From: Planococcaceae bacterium UBA3378
GTDB taxonomy: Bacteria; Bacillota; Bacilli; Bacillales_A; Planococcaceae
Direction: 5' to 3'
NCBI GenBank assembly: GCA_002359075.1
Contig: DEQA01000032.1
Span: 4,095 to 14,334 of the forward strand
Length of the DNA: 10,240 nucleotides
The translations under genes and the position numbers were made by a program. Of the stretch, positions 1 to 6,789 are shown one piece after another. Position 1 is the first letter of the stretch; each line of letters opens with the position of its first letter. The notes beneath the pieces are model-generated. The model saw only the letters and a program-made list of their open reading frames with translations. It did no database searches and was not told where the DNA came from.

Positions 1-383
1 ATGTTCTTTTTATCTATATCCGTTAGATTGAATATGCCTGGTGTCGTATTAGGCAGTTTTCCGATAGCACCGACTATTTTGCCTTCATACTCATATAGGT
101 CTACAAGAATATGATTACCTTCAAGGTCCTTCTCTTTTAATTTATAACAGGTCACATTTAATTCTTTTCCTGCGTACTCCTCAATAAAATTGATGTTAGC
201 CGCACGATAATTTTCAATAATCTCTTTTACTATTTCGACGGTTTCCTGCCTGTTTGATTCGAATGATTCGATAGTCCATCCGAGATGATCAATATATGCA
301 ACATGTTCATCCTTGATCTTTTCGTTATTACAAGCTGTTAAGGGTAATATAAAACAAAAAATTACTATTAATAACCTCATCAT
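1..383 (-). CDS. Small lipoprotein, DUF4830-like, 3' end cut by window edge
   Basis: Reading the minus strand from an ATG-ATG pair at 383-378, the frame stays open to the left edge, giving 127 residues without a stop. It begins with a short basic stretch (MMRLL), a hydrophobic segment and a lipobox ending in Cys18 (PLTAC), so it should be exported and lipid-anchored on the outer face of the membrane. The mature part has GW at residues 35-36, a helical stretch, then an EEYAGKEL segment and a YEYEGKIVGAIGK strand pair. That pattern resembles the DUF4830 family of Bacillus lipoproteins, whose function is unknown to me. An AGGAG site lies 5 bases before the first ATG and 8 before the second, so either may be used. 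The family call rests on remembered pattern; the lipoprotein call is firm. Confidence 0.72.
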   Translation of the reverse strand, partial: MMRLLIVIFCFILPLTACNNEKIKDEHVAYIDHLGWTIESFESNRQETVEIVKEIIENYRAANINFIEEYAGKELNVTCYKLKEKDLEGNHILVDLYEYEGKIVGAIGKLPNTTPGIFNLTDIDKKN

Positions 384-396
384 TTCTTCTCCTCTT

Positions 397-450
397 TTTA
401 GTAAAGCGCTACCGCGTTTAGCGAAATACCAGCCGCACTTAGTGAAATCT
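397..450. repeat. Degenerate 20-21 base tandem repeat in lipoprotein leader
   Basis: Three consecutive units can be aligned on the plus strand: TTTAGTAAAGCGCTACCGCG (397-416), a second unit 417-437 starting TTTAGCGAAATACC, and a partial third 438-450 starting CTTAGTGAAAT. The shared core is TTAG-GAAA followed by a GC-rich ACC-GCCGC-type tail. The block lies just upstream of the ribosome binding site of the minus-strand lipoprotein gene. Its role is unknown; it is more GC-rich than the DNA around it. Confidence 0.45.
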
Positions 451-894
451 CTTTCTATTTATGTAAGTAGCTGCAATCTTTTTTCAATAGCTTTTCATTA
501 AGACCGGGTTTTATCCTCTCTTATGAAAGGTATATTTTCCGTAAGCAAGGTACCAAATTTTTACGGCGATAGCATTTTTTCTATCGGCCTGTATGTGGAA
601 TACAAACAGGAGCAATTGTTTTATGCCCTATTATTTTTTTGCTTTATAAGGGTAAAAAATAGGGTTTCTATTATATTTACTGTATAATGAGATTGATATA
701 TATATTAATAAACGGAAACACTTTCATTTCATTTTTTTACAAAGCATAATAAACTACTTTCATAATAAACAGCCTTTAAAGGACTCTATCAATTTTATAA
801 AAATAATTGTACAAGGCTGCACTAATTTATTATTGTATGGTAACTAAATGACGAACTTTTTTGTAACTATCTAATTGAAATAAGGTGAAGGAAA
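451..894. other. AT-rich intergenic region between divergent genes
   Basis: No convincing gene is present. The region holds an inverted repeat CGATAG/CTATCG (567-572 and 581-586), a larger imperfect A/T-rich inverted repeat with CCCTA/TAGGG ends (626-664), and a perfect TATAAT at 683-688 with no good -35. A second candidate pairs TTTACA (736-741) with CATAAT (761-766) at a long spacing of 19. Either would give the downstream phosphatase gene a leader of roughly 120 to 200 bases. The palindrome CCTTTAAAGG lies at 773-782. Confidence 0.4.
460..487 (-). promoter_or_regulatory. Possible sigma-A promoter for the left lipoprotein gene
   Basis: On the minus strand TTGAAA (487-482) is followed after 16 bases by TACATA (465-460). 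The -35 is good and the -10 is weak, so this is only a candidate. If it is used, the degenerate tandem repeat at 397-450 lies in the transcribed leader. Confidence 0.25.
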
Positions 895-2037
895 ATGACA
901 ATTCTTCTAGTGGACGATAATTCAGTAAATTTATTTGTAATCGAAAAAATACTTAACAGCGCCGGCTATCATGATTGTGTCTCACTCGTTTCGGCGATGG
1001 AGCTGTTCGATTATCTTCATTTAGAAGATCCAAAGGCATCGGGCGGGCCGGTCGATTTGATTCTGCTTGACATTATGATGCCGGAAATTGATGGCTTGGA
1101 GGCGTGTAAGCGTATTAAGCAGGATGATCGTTTTAAAGACATCCCTGTTATTTTTGTGACTGCGCTTGAAGACAAAAGCAAGCTTGCTGAAGCATTAGAT
1201 ATAGGCGGCGCCGATTATATTACAAAACCGATTAATAAAACGGAGCTGCTTGCGCGTATCCGTGTAGCACTTCGCCTAAAGTCTGAATTGGACTGGCATA
1301 AACAGCATGAAAAGAAAATTCAGTATGAGCTGGATTTGGCGACTCATGTACAGCGAAGCCTATTAAGTCCGCCACTTTCAAATGAAAATTTGCAAATTGA
1401 AGTAACGTATATGCCTTCCTCCAATTTAGCCGGTGATATGTATTATTGGTATAAAATTAGCGAGCACCGCTATGCAGTCATTCTGCTCGATATGATGGGA
1501 CATGGGATTTCTGCATCACTCGTTTGTATGTTTATCTCCTCAGTCCTGCGTGAAGCAGTCAAGCAGCTCGTTGAACCTGAGCTTGTCATTAAGGAATTAA
1601 ACCGCTATATGGCTCTGCTGCAGGATGGTAAGCAGGATATGCCTTACTATTTCACAGCGATTTATTTTGTCATCGATACTGAAAGCAATACAGTGGAATA
1701 TGTCAACGCGGGACACCCGGCCGGCTATGCACTGGTCGATAACCAAGAGCTTGTACCGCTGGAAAAGGGCTGCTGTGCAGTAGGCTTCTTTGATGAAATC
1801 AAGGTGACAAAACAAACGCTCCGCTATACAACAGATTTACAAATTGTTTTATTTACAGACGGCTTGCTTGAAGCGATGAATCCAAATGAAATTGAAGCAG
1901 AAAAAGAGGTTCGTGCCATTTCTTCTTCAAAATGGATCAATTTCCAGCAGTCCGTCGAGCAGCTTATTCCAAAGGAAAAGCAGCAGGACCAGTCGGACGA
2001 TATTTGTATCCTGTTGCTGCAGGCACAGGCAAAATAA
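895..2037 (+). CDS. rsbY: RsbY-like response regulator with PP2C (SpoIIE-type) phosphatase domain
   Basis: This 380-residue protein joins an N-terminal receiver domain (about 1-125) to a C-terminal PP2C/SpoIIE-type serine phosphatase domain (about 145-378) through a short helical linker. In the receiver I see the acidic pair D7-D8, the phospho-acceptor D59 in LLDIMMP, T89 and the conserved Lys111 (ITKP). The phosphatase shows AGD (179-181), LLDMMGHG (197-204), NAGHP (271-275), TDG (321-323) and SDD (367-369), which supply the metal-binding aspartates, so it should be active. In B. cereus the protein with this layout, RsbY, is phosphorylated through the hybrid kinase RsbK and then dephosphorylates the anti-anti-sigma factor RsbV, freeing sigma-B. 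The kinase and methyltransferase partners lie convergently downstream. AAGGTGAAGG sits just before the ATG. The architecture is certain; the sigma-B role is inferred, since rsbV is not in view. Confidence 0.88.
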   Translation: MTILLVDDNSVNLFVIEKILNSAGYHDCVSLVSAMELFDYLHLEDPKASGGPVDLILLDIMMPEIDGLEACKRIKQDDRFKDIPVIFVTALEDKSKLAEALDIGGADYITKPINKTELLARIRVALRLKSELDWHKQHEKKIQYELDLATHVQRSLLSPPLSNENLQIEVTYMPSSNLAGDMYYWYKISEHRYAVILLDMMGHGISASLVCMFISSVLREAVKQLVEPELVIKELNRYMALLQDGKQDMPYYFTAIYFVIDTESNTVEYVNAGHPAGYALVDNQELVPLEKGCCAVGFFDEIKVTKQTLRYTTDLQIVLFTDGLLEAMNPNEIEAEKEVRAISSSKWINFQQSVEQLIPKEKQQDQSDDICILLLQAQAK

Positions 2038-2104
2038 CAGGGAGCATCAGTTTATTGCTCTTCGGACGTCGAAGTAGACGAAGAATCCCCATCTGCCAGT
2101 ACAC

Positions 2105-2139
2105 AAACTTCCCAGAAAGTTTATCTTTTTGGGAAGTTT
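2105..2139 (+). terminator. Intrinsic terminator after the phosphatase gene
   Basis: AAACTTCCCA (2105-2114) pairs perfectly with TGGGAAGTTT (2130-2139). The inner GAAAG/CTTTT segments extend the stem to 15 pairs with one G-U, leaving a 5-base loop at 2120-2124. A T-rich tract follows on the plus strand. The convergent lipoprotein gene ends only 5 bases away, so the hairpin may serve both strands, though the minus side has only a three-T tail. Confidence 0.85.
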
Positions 2140-2144
2140 TTATA

Positions 2145-2645
2145 TTATTCGGGTGCTGACAGAACAAAGTCAAAAATACTATTTTGATTGTTTGAGGAAA
2201 TGATTGAAAATGTATAGAGACCTTTAGGCATATATTCTTCTTGATATTGCGCTGTCAACGTTTTGGACTGGCCTGGTACTAGTTCCCCGTGGTTCCATGT
2301 ACGACTATTCGGCGCTGTAATCTGCCATGAAAATGGTGCATTACCTTTATTCGTAAAACGGTAAATGACTTGTTTGCCATTGGTTTCTATAGCAAATTCA
2401 TTCTGGTATTCACCCGGTACTTCCGCCTCCCTGTACTGGACGAGAAGTGTTTTTTCATTCTCCCAGGAAGAGTCGCCAATATAACCGCTATGCTTTGGCA
2501 GCGCTTCTTTTTCTTCTTGGCTAATTGCTTCCTGTAAAATAAGGCCCGTATTTACCGCAATATCCTCCTTCTTTTCTGCTTCTGCTTGGCAGGCAGTCAA
2601 TATAATTAGACAGCCTGCTGCTAATAGTCTGTTACATCTATGCAT
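2145..2645 (-). CDS. Putative lipoprotein with Ig-like/beta-sandwich C-terminal region
   Basis: This 166-residue protein starts with a classic lipoprotein signal: basic N-terminus (MHRCNR), hydrophobic stretch to residue 16, and lipobox LTAC with the lipidated Cys19. A charged linker (AEAEKKED) follows. The second half reads as alternating beta strands (IYRFTNKGNAPFSWQITAP, then GELVPGQSKTLTAQY and GLYTFSII), the pattern of intracellular-proteinase-inhibitor/BsuPI-like or other Ig-fold surface domains. I do not recognise a named family. The ATG is preceded by a strong AGGTGGAGGAG site. It is flanked by a terminator on each side (2105-2139 and 2741-2772), so it is probably transcribed alone. 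It lies between the RsbY-like and RsbM-like genes, an unusual position that may be chance or may mark an envelope partner of the CHASE3 sensor kinase. Confidence 0.8.
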   Translation of the reverse strand: MHRCNRLLAAGCLIILTACQAEAEKKEDIAVNTGLILQEAISQEEKEALPKHSGYIGDSSWENEKTLLVQYREAEVPGEYQNEFAIETNGKQVIYRFTNKGNAPFSWQITAPNSRTWNHGELVPGQSKTLTAQYQEEYMPKGLYTFSIISSNNQNSIFDFVLSAPE

Positions 2646-2740
2646 CGCCTACTCCTCCACCTATCAACGGTCTTTTTTTAAATATTCGATGCCTTCCGTT
2701 CTTTTCCTGTTTCCATTACTCTTTTTTGTTTAAAGACGAC

Positions 2741-2772
2741 AAAAAACCCTCTGAAGTCACTCCAGAGGGTTT
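2741..2772 (-). terminator. Intrinsic terminator of the kinase-methyltransferase operon
   Basis: AAACCCTCTG (2744-2753) pairs with CAGAGGGTTT (2763-2772), a perfect 10-base-pair stem with a 9-base loop. On the minus strand it ends in six Ts (2746-2741). It starts 5 bases after the stop of the methyltransferase gene and closes that operon ahead of the lipoprotein gene. Confidence 0.9.
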
Positions 2773-2776
2773 CTAG

Positions 2777-3625
2777 TCATTTAATTTTCTGGTATATTTT
2801 TTCGCTTGCTACTACCTCATCGTATTGGGAGATAATCTCTTCAAAACGTAATGTTTCCTTATCTCCTAAACAGAGGAACCCATTTACGCTAAGGCTGTCA
2901 TAAAACAGTCTGTGGACCTGATTTTGCAATGGTGGTGAAAAATAAATCAGTACATTCCGGCATAAAATCAGATGGAACTCATTAAATGACTGGTCTGTTA
3001 CTAGGTTATGCTGGGCGAAAATAATATTTTTTTTCAAGAACGAGTGAAAATACGCAAACTGAAAATCTGTTTTATAGTATTCGGAAAATGCGTGATTTCC
3101 ACCAGCAAGCATGTAATTCTTTGTATAGGCCTGCATACGCTGAATCGGAAATACACCTTGCCGTGCCTTTTCGAGTACCTGCTCATTCATATCCGTTGCA
3201 TAAATGACTGCCTTATCGAGGAGCCCTTCCTCTTCCAGGAGGATCGCCATAGAGAAGACTTCCTCCCCTGTCGCACAGCCGGCATGCCATATGCGGATTT
3301 CCGGAAGATGACGCAGCTGGGGTATAACTAAACTCCGCAACGCTTTAAAAAAACTAGGGTTGCGGAACATTTCTGTTACATTGATCGAGAAATCATTTAA
3401 TAGCTGTGTTAAATACCCTTCCTCGTGAATCACCTTATCTTGAAGGCGGGAAATCGTCGAAATGTTATTGATTTTCATTCGGTTGTATACACGTCGGGAG
3501 ATCGATGCCCGGTTATATTGGCGGAAATCAAAACCCGATAATCGGTATATTGTTTCCAGCAGTAAATCTAATTCAAGGTTGGCATGCTGATTATTTTCCA
3601 ACCTTTGCTCATCATAATTACCCAT
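2777..3625 (-). CDS. rsbM: CheR-type SAM-dependent protein-glutamate methyltransferase, RsbM-like
   Basis: This 282-residue protein has the complete CheR layout: an N-terminal helical domain (about 15-80) with the basic RASISRRVYNRM stretch at 39-50, then a Rossmann methyltransferase domain with motif I HAGCATGEE (114-122), the acidic YATD (142-145) and CRNVLIYF (222-229). Proteins of this family transfer methyl groups from S-adenosylmethionine to glutamates of receptors. There are no chemotaxis genes around it. Instead its ATG overlaps the kinase stop codon by one base (TAATG), with AAAGGAG 7 bases upstream inside the kinase gene, so the two are translationally coupled. In B. cereus the matching CheR-type protein RsbM is reported to methylate the hybrid kinase RsbK and restrain sigma-B activation. 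The substrate here is inferred to be the neighbouring kinase. An operon terminator follows at once. Confidence 0.88.
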   Translation of the reverse strand: MGNYDEQRLENNQHANLELDLLLETIYRLSGFDFRQYNRASISRRVYNRMKINNISTISRLQDKVIHEEGYLTQLLNDFSINVTEMFRNPSFFKALRSLVIPQLRHLPEIRIWHAGCATGEEVFSMAILLEEEGLLDKAVIYATDMNEQVLEKARQGVFPIQRMQAYTKNYMLAGGNHAFSEYYKTDFQFAYFHSFLKKNIIFAQHNLVTDQSFNEFHLILCRNVLIYFSPPLQNQVHRLFYDSLSVNGFLCLGDKETLRFEEIISQYDEVVASEKIYQKIK

Positions 3626-6444
3626 TACTTAACTCCTTTAGATACGAGCCACACTCTCAGCACAGAGAATAGCTGCTCTAAATTCAATGGTTTACTAATA
3701 TAATCAGATGCACCGGCTTCCAGTGATTTGTCACGGTCATTTTTCATCGCTTTGGCAGTCAGCGCGATAATCGGCAGATCCGTTAATTTCATTTCATTAC
3801 GGATAATCGACATCGTTTCATAACCGTCCATATTCGGCATCATGATATCCATCAGTACCACATCAATATTTTGATCCTCTCTCATAATATCCAGACACTC
3901 AAGACCGTCTTTTGCGACTAATGTCGTCATACCGCGGTTTTCTAAAACTCGCTTCAGTGCATAAATATTACGGTTGTCATCATCGACAATAAGCACCCGC
4001 TTATTTCGGAATACTTCCAGTTCGTTTTGCGGAGATAAAGCAGCAACCTCTTTTTCCTCTTCTGGCTGTTCTTCAAAGCGGCTCGCTTCCATAGCCTCCA
4101 GCTCTTCCAATTCTTCTAAATCATCAAAATCAGTGATAGAAGCAGCGCTCAACTCTGCATATGCTAAATGCATCTGTTCATTTTCAGGCATCCCATCCGG
4201 TAAGCTTGGAATAGTCAGCGTAAACGTACTGCCTTTGCCCTCTTCACTAGCAAGCGTAATTTTCGCCCCTAATAGTTTTGAGAATTCGCGGCAAATGGAA
4301 AGTCCAAGACCTGAGCCTCCATATTTCCGTACCGTTGCGCCATCTGCTTGCTGGAATGTTTCGAAAATCAGCTGATGCTTGTCTGCCGGGATACCAATAC
4401 CCGTGTCAGTTACCGTGATCTCCAACCATTCGTTGCTGAGATTTTTCATACATGATGTCACTTGTTGCTCATTTATTTTATCAATACTTAAGCTGACAGA
4501 GCCCTGCTCCGTAAATTTAAATGCATTCGATAATAGGTTTTTCAGAATCTGCTGGAATTTCTTCGCATCTGTGTAGAAGACTTCCGGTACAGCAGCTGAT
4601 TTTGTAATATTAAACTCAATATTTTTCTGGTTGGCTACAGGAGAAAACAGTTGGTTCATCTGTGTCGGCAGCTCGCTCAAGTTCACTTCGCCGAACAATA
4701 CATCAATTTTACCTGCCTCTACTTTAGAAAGGTCAAGAATATCATTAATAAGTGTCAGTAAATCCTCACCAGACGAATGAATGACTTTCGCAAATTCGGA
4801 TTCTTCATCAGATAAATTATTGCTGCCATTTTCCATAAGCATCTCAGACAAAATAAGAATACTGTTAAGCGGTGTACGCAGCTCATGAGACATATTTGCC
4901 AGGAACTCAGATTTATAGTTTGAATTCAGTCTTAGCTGTTCAGCCGTCTCTTCCAACTCTTTCGTCGCTTTTTCCAGCTCTTTGGATTTCGACTCTGCAT
5001 CATGCGTTCTTTCCTCAAGCTGTTTGTTGATCGCTGTTAGTGCATCTGTTTGCATTTGCAGTTCCTCAGATTGCGTTTGCAGTTCTTCCGATTGAGTCTG
5101 CAGCTCTTCTGATTGCACTTGCAACTCTTCTGTCATAGCGCGGGACTCGTTTAATAAACGAACGATTTCCATACGTCCTAATATGCTGTTTACAGTTAAG
5201 CCGAATGTATCAGCAATCTGTTTCACCAGCTCCAGCTGCTGATCATCGTATTCCTTCATTGTAGCTATTTCAACAACCGCAATCGCTTCATCTTCAAAGA
5301 TGATCGGTAAAATAACAACCTGCTTCGGCACGGTTTCCCCAAGCCCTGTACCAATCAAACGATAATCCTGAGGCAGCCCTTTATATGTAAACATACGCTT
5401 TTCAGCCGCCGCCTGTCCGATTAACCCTTCGCCCAGCTTGAAGTGCTCCCGGCCGACCGACTCACTTTCTCCGGCAAAGGATGCCTGTTTTACATAGCTT
5501 ACTTTATTGTCTATTGTTTCCCGTACATAAAACGCTGCATAAGACGTATGTGTACGTCCTGCCACCTCTGACAGGAATGTCTGTGCCAGCTTTGAAATAG
5601 AAGAAACGCCCTGGTAAGTCGTCACAATATCAGCAAGATTTTTTTGGAGCCATTCCCGTTTTTCCAATGTATCTAGTAAATTGTTTGTTGCATTGGCAAG
5701 ATCTCTCACTTCATCCTGCGTATTTACCTTAATCCGTTCCCCATGGCTGCCGCCGGATGCAGCAATTTTCTGGATTGTATTTGTAACGTCGCTAATTGTA
5801 TTGACGATCATGCGCGAAATTCCGCTGGAGATGCCAATCGCAACTAAAGATATAAGGATTAATAGAGCAAACAGACCAAACGTAAGTCCCTGGTTTCGTC
5901 CGTCCAGAGTTGCCGCCCGCTCATCTACATTCGCCTTTTCCACCGCTAAAAAAGATTCAAACTGGGACTGAATCGATTCCATATCTTTTCTGCCTAAATC
6001 AAATTGGAAAAATTCAGCAAGCTCTTCGGTTCTATTTTCCTTTTTCATCTGAATGACAGGGTCACCGGAATTTGAAATCCAGTGGTCAATCGTCACTTTT
6101 ATGTCATCCAGCAGCTGCAATTGAGACGGATTTTCGGCAACAAGCTGACGAAGCTCATCAAAATCTGTCTTCCAGTTTACTGAAGCACTGTTATAAGGCT
6201 CCAAGTAGCTTGCTTCACCGGTAATAACATACCCCCGCTTGTTTGACTCCATATCTTTTATGCTTTTTTCAATTCTATTTGTCAATGCTTGCACTTGTGA
6301 ATCGTATTGAATAATATGGTTCCTCGCTTTTTGCAAGGAAGTAATTTGCGCATTCAAAAAAACTACGGATACAAGCAAGCACACAATGATGACGATATAG
6401 CCTACCGTTATTTTGGAGCGTATACCTAATTTTAATTTATTCAT
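3625..6444 (-). CDS. rsbK: Hybrid sensor histidine kinase (CHASE3-HAMP-GAF-HK-REC), RsbK-like
   Basis: Counting 939 residues from the ATG at 6444: TM1 12-32, an extracytoplasmic CHASE3-like region about 33-185, TM2 about 186-209, HAMP about 210-263, GAF about 270-425, then a long coiled coil with four EELQ-type heptads (439-466). The kinase core follows: H-box Ser-HELRTP with His520, N-box around Asn640, G1 box DTGIGI (680-685), F-box, and G2 box GGSGLGL (709-715). A very acidic linker (about 772-801) leads to the receiver, with DDD (821-823), phospho-acceptor Asp866, T896 and Lys918. This is the architecture of B. cereus RsbK, which passes phosphate to RsbY. The start at 6444 has AGGAG 5 bases upstream; ATGs at 6477 and 6465 have poor sites but would add 11 or 7 residues. 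The gene overlaps the methyltransferase gene downstream. All catalytic boxes look intact. Confidence 0.9.
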   Translation of the reverse strand: MNKLKLGIRSKITVGYIVIIVCLLVSVVFLNAQITSLQKARNHIIQYDSQVQALTNRIEKSIKDMESNKRGYVITGEASYLEPYNSASVNWKTDFDELRQLVAENPSQLQLLDDIKVTIDHWISNSGDPVIQMKKENRTEELAEFFQFDLGRKDMESIQSQFESFLAVEKANVDERAATLDGRNQGLTFGLFALLILISLVAIGISSGISRMIVNTISDVTNTIQKIAASGGSHGERIKVNTQDEVRDLANATNNLLDTLEKREWLQKNLADIVTTYQGVSSISKLAQTFLSEVAGRTHTSYAAFYVRETIDNKVSYVKQASFAGESESVGREHFKLGEGLIGQAAAEKRMFTYKGLPQDYRLIGTGLGETVPKQVVILPIIFEDEAIAVVEIATMKEYDDQQLELVKQIADTFGLTVNSILGRMEIVRLLNESRAMTEELQVQSEELQTQSEELQTQSEELQMQTDALTAINKQLEERTHDAESKSKELEKATKELEETAEQLRLNSNYKSEFLANMSHELRTPLNSILILSEMLMENGSNNLSDEESEFAKVIHSSGEDLLTLINDILDLSKVEAGKIDVLFGEVNLSELPTQMNQLFSPVANQKNIEFNITKSAAVPEVFYTDAKKFQQILKNLLSNAFKFTEQGSVSLSIDKINEQQVTSCMKNLSNEWLEITVTDTGIGIPADKHQLIFETFQQADGATVRKYGGSGLGLSICREFSKLLGAKITLASEEGKGSTFTLTIPSLPDGMPENEQMHLAYAELSAASITDFDDLEELEELEAMEASRFEEQPEEEKEVAALSPQNELEVFRNKRVLIVDDDNRNIYALKRVLENRGMTTLVAKDGLECLDIMREDQNIDVVLMDIMMPNMDGYETMSIIRNEMKLTDLPIIALTAKAMKNDRDKSLEAGASDYISKPLNLEQLFSVLRVWLVSKGVK
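5047..5130 (-). repeat. Four 21-base tandem repeats encoding EELQxQS-type heptads in the kinase
   Basis: The coding strand has four consecutive 21-base units encoding EELQVQS, EELQTQS, EELQTQS and EELQMQT. Differences between units fall mostly at third codon positions, for example TTG/CTG Leu and CAA/CAG Gln, so the protein repeat has been kept while the DNA drifted. The segment forms the coiled coil between GAF and the histidine kinase core. It is rich in Gln-Glu and Glu-Glu pairs of the type modified by CheR enzymes. Confidence 0.85.
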
Positions 6445-6449
6445 AATGT

Positions 6450-6454
6450 CTCCT
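6450..6454 (-). promoter_or_regulatory. Ribosome binding site that decides the kinase start
   Basis: AGGAG reads on the minus strand at 6454-6450, 5 bases before the ATG at 6444. The two earlier in-frame ATGs (6477, 6465) lack a comparable site, and the inferred promoter at 6487-6514 would start the message close to the 6477 codon. Confidence 0.7.
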
Positions 6455-6486
6455 GCCTTTATCATCTCTATCTTCATTTACCTAAT

Positions 6487-6514
6487 AGTATACTAATTAC
6501 AAGGTAAATGAAAC
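6487..6514 (-). promoter_or_regulatory. Candidate promoter of the kinase operon, sigma-B-like overlapping a sigma-A -10
   Basis: On the minus strand GTTTCA (6514-6509) is followed after 13 bases by TAGTAT (6495-6490); the sigma-B consensus is GTTTAA, 12 to 14 bases, GGGTAT, so this matches 5 of 6 and 4 of 6. The same place contains TATACT (6492-6487), 5 of 6 to a sigma-A -10, but its -35 is weak (TTGGTT at 19 bases). Which factor uses it cannot be told from sequence. Confidence 0.35.
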
Positions 6515-6728
6515 CAAGAATGAGAGAAATGGTCTTTATTAATTACTTGGTTTATATGTGAATCATACTATTTAAACCAATAGTCCTCAAACTTAAAGGA
6601 TTATTTTTATTTTTCTGTATTTTTCTTCTGTTCACTAAATAGAAGTATCGCTATTCCTTTTAAACTACAACTATACTCTTTACCCTATCTTTTCATTTAC
6701 GAAACATATTTTTAAAAATTTTTTCAAC

Positions 6729-6754
6729 GTTTTTTTCCATACTTGTCCGGGTAG
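6729..6754 (+). promoter_or_regulatory. Candidate sigma-B-type promoter of the DUF421 gene
   Basis: GTTTTT (6729-6734) and GGGTAG (6749-6754) are separated by 14 bases. Against the sigma-B consensus GTTTAA / GGGTAT this is 4 of 6 and 5 of 6 with allowed spacing. No sigma-A -10 of comparable quality is near. The implied start would lie around 6760, leaving a leader of about 30 bases with a strong ribosome binding site. Confidence 0.45.
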
Positions 6755-6789
6755 TTGATGGGGGTAAGCAAAACCAGGGAGGTAGAAAA

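Larger units (their letters stand above)
6478..6789. other. Divergent intergenic region between kinase operon and DUF421 gene
   Basis: No gene is visible in these roughly 310 AT-rich bases. The left end holds the kinase promoter candidate (6487-6514) and the right end the promoter and ribosome binding site of the DUF421 gene (6729-6789). Between them I see long T and A tracts and no strong hairpin or further repeat. Confidence 0.5.

Noticed and set aside
313..501. Plus-strand frame of 62 codons overlapping the start of the left lipoprotein gene
   Set aside because: It runs antisense through the lipoprotein signal region, its leader and the tandem repeat, has no ribosome binding site and encodes no recognisable motif.
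567..586. CGATAG/CTATCG hairpin as a terminator
   Set aside because: No T-run follows on either strand and no gene ends nearby.
1932..2159. Plus-strand frames overlapping the 3' end of the phosphatase gene
   Set aside because: They overlap the conserved end of the PP2C domain in another frame and run into the terminator hairpin.
3008..3331. Plus-strand 107-codon frame opposite the methyltransferase gene
   Set aside because: It is antisense to the conserved SAM-binding region and lacks a ribosome binding site or family resemblance.
2777..3625. Chemotaxis CheR with a chemotaxis locus
   Set aside because: No CheA, CheW, CheB or receptor gene is present, and the coupling to a hybrid kinase fits an RsbM-like role better.
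3974..4375. Serine-rich plus-strand frame opposite the kinase acidic linker
   Set aside because: The serine-rich composition is simply the complement of the Glu/Asp-rich linker of the kinase.
5047..5130. Possible CRISPR-like or minisatellite array
   Set aside because: The 21-base units have no spacers and are in frame within an intact coding sequence; they encode coiled-coil heptads.
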